Assembly (NCBI GenBank): GCA_034509755.1
Contig: CM067553.1
Span: 46,814,110-46,878,109, forward strand
Length of the DNA stretch: 64,000 bases
From: Anisodus tanguticus
Lineage: Eukaryota > Streptophyta > Magnoliopsida > Solanales > Solanaceae
Direction of reading: 5' to 3'
The position numbers and the translations under genes are program-made. A model generated the notes under the pieces. It was not told where the DNA came from, searched no databases, and saw only the letters and a program-made list of their open reading frames with translations. Positions 57,701-64,000 of this stretch are shown one piece after another; within the stretch, counting starts at the first letter, position 1; every line of letters starts with the position of its first letter.

Positions 57701-58541
57701 GATGGTTTCTTCTTCTTCCTCACTAAAGTTTCCTCGTTTGATGTCTGGCCTTAAGTAATTTATCCACCTTAGTCTGCAACTTTTTCCACACCTTAATAAA
57801 CCTAAAACAAAAGTTCACACCATTTTTAAAAAAAAAAAGAGATAGATAAGAGAATGAATTGAGTGGAAAGAGAATCGACCTAATAAGTTCTTCAATGGTA
57901 TATAGTCAAATGTTAAGAAATTCATTTTTAGTTCTATATATTGAGTTGATGAGTGTGATTGTATGTGTGATAGGTTTACTAAACCAAGAATATTAATGAA
58001 GCCCTATAGATATGAGTATAAGATACATAGACTGATTCGCGTAAAGAAAATCTTTTCTATGATTAGAGGTTCACTCCGTTCACTACTAAAAAAAGTGAAT
58101 TTTCGATAAAATGCTGTTAGAAATATGTGATTTGAAATGTTTCATACAAGCCATTTTTCAACAAATTCCGTAGAAAACTTCCGTTGAAAATTTATATTTT
58201 TATTTGATTCACATATACCGAATAATCTTGCGGAGCCTCATCATGTACAATATGATTCGTACCTGATCATAGAAATTCCTTTAATCGAACCATTCTATAT
58301 ATAGAACTTGATTGATATAGTCCCACTATAATCAATCAAAATAAAAAAGAAACACAAGAAGAAATTAGTTGAAAAAAACCATAGTATTTTTTTCATATTC
58401 AAACTCACCAGCTTGTTTAGGAAGTGCCCTCCAATTTTCATGTCCATATTTTTGTATAAAAGATATCAAAATTTGATCTTCTTCTTGAGTCCATGGCCCT
58501 TTCTTCAACCCCATTTTCTCACAACAAGGTGCCCTTACCAT
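51773..58541 (-). CDS. R2R3-MYB transcription factor, MYB13/14/15 type (three exons, 210 aa)
   Basis: Exons: complement(58409-58541, 57672-57801, 51773-52142); phases 1 and 2 join, all GT-AG. The start is the ATG at 58541 (MVRAPCCEKMGLKKGPWTQE), the standard opening of this group. R2 spans about residues 14-61 and R3 about 67-112, each with its regularly spaced tryptophans or substitute (W17, W37, W57; I/F, W88, W107-type positions). Landmarks: RALPKQAGLLRCGKSCRLRW, DIKRGNFSEEEEETIIKLHQ, RWSAIASRLPGRTDNEIKNF, WHTHLKKRL. The C-terminus is Asn-rich and ends DMVFWYNVFMNSGNNV, like the subgroup-2 end motif. Members act as nuclear DNA-binding regulators in stress and phenylpropanoid responses (family knowledge). 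Intron 1 is 607 bp; intron 2 is 5.5 kb, inflated by a LINE, a copia element and a hAT MITE. The coding sequence is intact. Confidence 0.93.
52181..52957 (-). mobile_element. 5'-truncated RTE-type LINE in MYB intron 2
   Basis: The minus strand encodes MRMLRWMCGPTRRYIIRNDD, DKMREARLRWFRHVQRRDTN, APVRRCERLAMDGFRRGRGR and PKKYWGEVIRRDMAQVQLTE, then the 3' UTR and a (GTT)n end. At about 52957 it joins directly to copia RNase H sequence (TDADW). No TSD is visible. Confidence 0.87.
52958..56919 (-). mobile_element. Ty1-copia element, 5' LTR to RNase H start, in MYB intron 2
   Basis: On the minus strand: 5' LTR 56919-56746 (TGAAGTATATCACG to TTATTTCTTTCA, 174 bp), PBS tgatatcagaag, gag (from 56617; frameshifted; QNRNNSGGKKGKN), a protease-like block NWYMDIGATTHMTFDQG with Ile where Thr or Ser is normal, pre-integrase LWHARLGHPGS, integrase pieces (to MAIYLLNILPTKGLTYSSPL at 54759), RT (MTDEYNALIDNKTWEFV at 53983; LLYVDDIILTASSD at 53450). 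It stops in RNase H (YTDADW) where the LINE begins. There is no 3' LTR. Frameshifts and stops make it inactive. Confidence 0.9.
57033..57223. mobile_element. hAT-type MITE in MYB intron 2
   Basis: Termini are cagtggcggagccaag on the left and, as reverse complement of the right end, taggggcagagctagg. TSD: ggcatgaa (57025-57032) and ggcatgag (57224-57231). It is the same kind of element as 27772-27956. It contains a short (TA)n. Confidence 0.8.
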
Positions 58542-58690
58542 TTTGGCCAAGTTCTTTCACCTCCTCTCTCTCTCTCTCTCGATCGATAATACAAGTATAT
58601 ATGATGATGAGAAGGAGAATGAGGCTAAATGAAAAAAAGGGAGTGTAAAAGAAGCTAACTATAATGAGTACATATAAAAACTTCAAAGTG
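58542..58690 (-). promoter_or_regulatory. Leader and core promoter of the MYB gene
   Basis: A (CT)n/(GA)n tract at 58562-58580 lies in the leader. A TATA-like TTTTTATATG on the minus strand (plus 58671-58680) is about 130 bp upstream of the ATG. Inferred from position. Confidence 0.4.
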
Positions 58691-59738
58691 TGGAAAAGAT
58701 GGTCTACTTTTGTGCTTGTAAAAATTTCAACAACAGTGGTGTCTATTTCTATATCTCAAGCAATTCTTCTTGTCTTCATATTTTTATTATTGGTACCGTT
58801 TATCACTAAGAGGTTTGGCATTGGATTTTCCTCTCAAACTAATTATTACATAGAGAAAGATACTAGTAGTTTCCCTTAAAAGTCTGGTTTGGTCAACTTT
58901 TTGAGAAGCTAAAGTCTTTATTTTAGAGAATTGAGGTGTTTAACTAAACTTTTAGAAAAAAATAAGTAGCAAAAGTTATTTTTTAGAAGTTGAAATAGTA
59001 GTTATTCCCTGAAAGCACTTTCGGAGGCTAATACAAATTGCTGCTTAATATTGTCAAAAATGTTTTTCAAATTGATTAGTTTAACACAAATTAATACTCT
59101 TCTAAAGTACTTTTCGAAAAATAATTCTAGCAAAAACACTTTTTAAAATAAGTAAAATTTGAAAGATTGACGAAACAGACTATAATTTTCATAACAATGG
59201 TATAAATATTTACACCGTGAACAAATCAATTATAAGATAAATTTCTATAACATAATATTTGACTATATAAAAGGTAAAATTATATGGATCATATTTTACA
59301 CTATTTGTTAGTGCATATAACTTAAAAATACTTTTTTTTGTGTAAGAGCTAAATACATTTTCTCACATGCTATGCTATGGACAATTTCTTGGTTGCTTCA
59401 TTGGGCTGCAAATGTCCCTTTTAAGCTACACTTTTTTCAGTGTATTTGGTTAAGGGTCAAAATTTATGTGCGGCTCGGCCCACAAGTCACATATTTTCTC
59501 ATTCTGCCGCCTGTTTAAAAGTGTCCAATGTATATGTCACTTAAGTGTTCTTCTTCTTCTTGGTGAAAAAGAAGAAAAAGTGTTTTTGTTTCGTTTTAAA
59601 TGGGGTTTTGCTAGATTTTTTGTATGATTATTCATTTGTATATATGAAATCCATAAAAAGCTATTACTTGTTTTTTTAGCACCCCTTCTCACACTAAGTG
59701 ACTTCTAATATCGGATCTTATGCGAGCACTGTGATTGT
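58691..59738. other. Intergenic DNA upstream of the MYB gene
   Basis: I see nothing recognisable beyond AT-rich DNA. Confidence 0.3.
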
Positions 59739-59979
59739 TGATAAAGAAATAGATCTTGGATCTAACGCAATTTGAAAAATTAATTCTGAGGGTAAGATTG
59801 TCCAAGACCATATAAGAAAATCACGGGAGGGAGGGTGGCGCAACATCAAAATTAATGAATTAGGATAGACATGCCTCTGATGCCATGATAAAGATAAATT
59901 CAATTTTGAAAGCTAGCTCATGTCAAGACCATATACGTAAATGAAGGACCCCTTATCCTATTGATGTGGGACTCCGACA
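59739..59979 (-). mobile_element. TRIM element, diverged
   Basis: The left LTR begins at 59739 (tgataaagaaatag) and is shortened. The right LTR is 59886-59979 (tgataaagataaat to gtgggactccgaca). Next to the right LTR the minus strand reads tggcatcagaggcat, a PBS with one change. Possible 5-bp TSD attgt/attgc. Same family as 10947-11276. Confidence 0.65.
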
Positions 59980-59984
59980 ATTGC

Positions 59985-60499
59985 CTTGAGCAGGCAGATA
60001 ATTACGATCACTAGATCTTTTATATGTACACTTAAAACTCAACCAATCTTGAAAGTATAGCTATCTCGACAACTCGTATATGGCTTGAGGCTAAGCCTAT
60101 GAGGGTCTAAGCCTTTAATTCATGTCTCAAAATGATGTTTTATTTGTATTATTTTCAAACGATGTCAGCCTATTATACTATATACATATTGTTTTTGAAA
60201 AATACTAAACACATATATGTATACATATATATTTAAGGATTTTTTGACGAAGTAATGCATTAATGGATGTGGCTTAGCAACCAATAAAGTTAGGTGAAAA
60301 CTATGAAATAATAAAGGCAAGAGAACTAATTAGGTGATTTTTGTCGTCTGTCTCAATATTAGTGATCAGAGTGTGGGAGGTAACACATACCTGATGGAAT
60401 AGTTCGAGATATAAAAATAGCTCGGGTATCATCACTGGAAGCCCACCCCTATCCACTTGATATTTCTTCGTTAGAAAATTATATTGTTTAGCTAGACTG

Positions 60500-60555
<56 letters not shown>

Positions 60556-62198
60556 TCTTTGATTTTTACATATATTTACTTTTATATATTTGACTATTTT
60601 TAATAAAAAATTTAACTCCGCCACTAAATATATGAAGATCATCGTTATCAAAAGATAATATTAAAGTAATTCAATCTTGAGAAAGTTATTTAGATGAGGA
60701 CCTCAAGAGGAAAAGGACACGATATGAGATTTAGGTCAATGGACAATTATCAATCTTTGACTTGATTGTGTACCATAATATGTCTCATGTAAAGCACTAT
60801 ATATGACTATACAAAAAGTAGATCCACCACCCTCAATAAAAAAACACATAAACAATTTTCCAGATTGTGCAAATCTTGTCTATTTGCCGACACGACTTTT
60901 GGGATGATAAAGATGGCAAGATTTTGACATCCCGCAATTAGAGGCGGAGCTAGAATATAATTTACGAATTTCATTAAATTTAATTTTATTTAAATTTTAT
61001 ATTTATTTTTAAAAATTCATATATAACTTTAGAATTCAATAAATTAAAAAATTAAAATCTCAAATGTATGGTTCCGCTCTGCTCACCTTTTTATTGTATA
61101 TCCAACTCAGGCACATCAATGCCCGTAAGCTCGATCAACAATCAAAAGTATTTAAAATACTTATTTTGTTCGAGTTGAGGTAAAACTTCATAGAGTAGAA
61201 ATCAAAGCTAAATAAGTAGAGGCGTCTATCAACAAGGATAGGCATAGTGTAGGCTATGAGTTTGGCCGCCAAGTAATTTTGATTTAAATGTATTTATCTA
61301 AAATAATTATAAAACATGAATTATATACTCCTATGTAGATTTCACAAGAAAACCTTTCAATGTAGTCTATATAACGGAAGGACGTATATACTCCTATGTA
61401 TGATGAAAAAGTGTTTGGTCTTTTAAAAATGGGTTTGTGTTAGTGGGTTGAATTTGGGTCTAAACATGTGGACCAATAAAAATAATGTTACATATTTATT
61501 TTTAAAAAATCATATATTCCAAATAAGCTTTTTTAAAAAGGAGGACAACTTTAGACTTAAATTTAATATTAAGGGCGTGTTTTATCCAAATAGGTAAAAG
61601 GAAGGGCAAATTTAATATAATAGATGAAAATAACATATTTTTAGTCATTTGTAATACGTTAAAAGGATATTTTTAACCCTTTTCCGTTAAAACTATCTTT
61701 CTTTGGAGGTTGCCAGGGCAATCGACAGGACAGAGGTACTTATTTCCAGTGGCCTTGTTGGGCTCTCTCTAATTTTCGATGGATCAATCATTTTCAGACA
61801 TAGTTGATATTTATGGGAAGTAGGCAATCTTTCTTTTTTCTTTATTTTTTTGGCCTAAAGTTTTTCTAGTTGAACCGGAAGACTACTCGGCCTAAAAAGA
61901 TAGCAAACTTTTATAAGATTTCATTTTGAAAATTTAGTATACTTATTTGTGATGTCATTGCTGGCACATTTTGTAAAGATGGAGAGACAAGATAATAAGA
62001 TCACTTTTTAAAGAATAAAAACTTTGACATTCATGCACGAAAGTACAAAAATGTGCTCGTGAAATAAAAGTTACAACTTACAAATTTAAAATAAAAAATT
62101 TCAAGAGTCACCAACCACTCATCATTTTGGTTATTTTTTATTATGCTTATGTATTTGACTATTTTCATCCTAAACCTTTTTCCGCATGAACTGAATAT
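59985..62198. other. AT-rich intergenic DNA
   Basis: No gene is seen. A compound (TA)n(GA)n microsatellite lies at 60510-60555. A decayed hAT-MITE-like stretch occurs at about 60950-61080 (aggcggagctag to gttccgctctgct). Confidence 0.35.
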
Positions 62199-64000
62199 GT
62201 TAAATATACATATATTCCCGTGATATACACTTCCATAAATAAGTGTATGTCACGGGTTTGGCCTTACTAATTAGTGTAATATGATTGTAATAATTTGTAT
62301 GTACACTTATCATAATAATAGAATTTTTGTATTACTAGAATAAGATTTTGGGATTAGAATAGGAATATGATTTTTCTATTATGAAAATATGTAAATTGTA
62401 TATATACTCTTTAAATTAATGAAAATAATCAATGGATTATTTCTTTCATGGTATCAAAAGTCTAGGTCTTAAAATCCTCTCTCAAAATTGCTTCCAATTT
62501 TCCGTCGATTAAGTCTCAAAACCGAGCCTCTTTTTCTCGGAATTTGTGCCCGACGGTCCCTCCTCTCTTCCCAAATTTTTCTTCTCAATCCCTACCTCAC
62601 GTCTTGCGTTGCTATTATGGCTAAGAACACGTTCACCTTCCCCTCACTGTTTCTAACATCAAGAATCACATTCCTATCATTCTTGAAATATAAAACATCT
62701 AATACGCGACGTGGGCAAAATTGTTCAAGGTTCACTTACGCTCGCACAAGTCTTCCATCATATTATCCCCGCAGCTCCTGCGGATACGGAGGTGCCCAAA
62801 CCCGAGGATGATCCTAAGTTATGGACAACCCTTGATGCTACGGTTCTTCAGTGGATTTACTCCATTATTTCTACCGACCTTTTGCAAACGATTATCGAAC
62901 CAGACGCTACGGCGATGACGACATGGAATAGAGTACGTGATATATTCTAAGATGATCAGAATTCTCGTGCTATTACCGTTGAGCAGGAATTTTCCCACGT
63001 CAATATGGAAAAATTTCCGAACGTTTCAGCATATTGCAAAAGGTTTAAAGAATTGGCGGACCAACTCCGCAACGTTGGTGCGCCCGTTAGTGAAGATCAT
63101 CTTGTTCTACAGATGGTTGTTGGCCTATCCGAGGCCTATAATGGCGTTGGAACTCTCCTTTGTCAAAGTAATCCTCTCCCGAAATTCTATCAAGCCCGCT
63201 CCATACTTACTTTGGAAGAAGCCGACCTGTCTAAAAAGGCGGCTACGAGTGCTAGTCATGTGGTCATGATGACGTCCTCCATTAATTCTCTGAATTTTGG
63301 TGACTATTCAAACCAAAATCGGTCTCAAGGGGGCGGCAAAAATAGTCAAAAAAATAATGGCAAAATCGTGGGGGCAAACGCGGTGGTAACGGTGGCAGTA
63401 ACGGCGTCAGTGGGTCCCACCCCAACAGCAGTGGGACACAACCTTGGGCCCCCTGGCCGTGGGCCTAAGCTAGTGGGCAGTGGCCCAACAACCCTTATTT
63501 TTCTGGACCGACACATCACGGGCAGTGGGCTGGCCAGCCTTTCAGGTACAATTCGCAGAAGTCCAGTTTTTCAACGCAATGATGGGCCGGTGCAGTAAGT
63601 CGGGGTGCTTGGGCCTCGACCTCCGCAGGCCCACCATGCAGCGAGCCCCCACACAAACCGACATTGAAACCGCAATGCACATACTTGGATTAAATTCGCC
63701 ATATCTAAATTGGTACATGGACACCGGAACCACTACCACATGACATCCGATCAAGGTACTCTCTCGTCTTATTCCAATTTGAGAAGCACACGTGGCATAA
63801 TTGTTGGTAATGGTAAATCAATTCCAATTCGTGGTTATGATCATAAAACGTTGTCTCCCCTCATCCACCCCTTATCTTGAAAAATACTCTTCATGCCCCT
63901 AAATTGATTAAAAATTTGGTGTATGTCCGTAAATTCACCACTGATAATTCCGTTTCTGTTGAATTTGATCCGTTTGGGTTTTCTGTGAAGGATTTCAAGA
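62199..64000 (+). mobile_element. Ty1-copia 5' part, continues beyond the window
   Basis: The 5' LTR (about 62199-62448, end 'ttatttctttca') carries an inverted cccgtgatatacact/agtgtatgtcacggg pair. The PBS tggtatcaaaag is at 62449. Gag starts near 62617 (MAKNTFTF) and, after frameshifts, gives DDPKLWTTLDATVLQWIYSI, a stop after RVRDIF, then MEKFPNVSAYCKRFKELADQ and LTLEEADLSKKA. A protease-like DTGTTTT block and RGIIVGNGKSIPIRGYD follow. The pre-integrase part begins at the right edge. It is the same family as the copia in the MYB intron. Confidence 0.87.

Noticed and set aside
58542..58550. MYB start three codons upstream at 58550
   Set aside because: That codon is TTG; MVRAPCCEK at 58541 is the usual family start.

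Overview
This is nuclear DNA from a flowering plant, most likely Solanaceae (Nicotiana or a close relative; inference). The signs are GT-AG introns loaded with transposons, RTE-type LINE 3' ends with (GTT)n tails, tRNA-derived SINEs, short-LTR copia elements, Stowaway and Tourist MITEs, and a fragment of plastid rpoC2. I see no viral genome, operon or CRISPR array.

Genes. (1) 1376-1525 (-): one 50-codon first exon of a PP2A B''-type regulatory subunit; the rest would lie left of the window. (2) 4038-7310 (-): organellar ribosomal protein bS6, two coding exons (147 aa), with a probable non-coding first exon carrying a telo-box. (3) 16513-24529 (+): a complete ten-exon plastid cysteine desulfurase (NFS2/SufS type, 476 aa); its PLP lysine and catalytic cysteine are both present. 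(4) 25266-28708 (-): an RBM42-like RRM protein with no visible 5' exons and a doubtful splice junction, probably a broken copy. (5) 41522-43389 (-): a two-exon ALOG/LSH nuclear protein (206 aa) inside an unusual set of local repeats. (6) 50483-50555 (-): tRNA-Arg(CCG). (7) 51773-58541 (-): a three-exon R2R3-MYB of the MYB13/14/15 type (210 aa) whose 5.5-kb second intron is full of transposons.

Mobile DNA fills most of the rest. There are four copia fragments of related short-LTR families (8603-10407 +, 12807-14135 +, 29266-29970 -, 52958-56919 -) and a fifth copia element running off the right edge (62199-64000 +). A 5'-truncated chromovirus-type gypsy element with a 2.6-kb LTR lies at 36461-40329. 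At least a dozen RTE LINE 3' fragments are present, many with target-site duplications (TSDs) readable by eye. Several hAT derivatives have 8-bp TSDs (27772, 32581, 47113, 50781, 57033); the one at 47113 keeps a transposase C-terminus. A miniature LTR element (TRIM) occurs in several copies, one complete with 5-bp TSDs at 10947-11276. SINEs and MITEs make up the remainder.

No new multi-gene system is evident. The most unusual structures are the ALOG locus (minisatellites on both sides, a 387-bp repeat multiplied within the intron, and a stray copy of the intron/exon-2 border downstream), and a plastid rpoC2 fragment held between two diverged direct repeats of about 340 bp.
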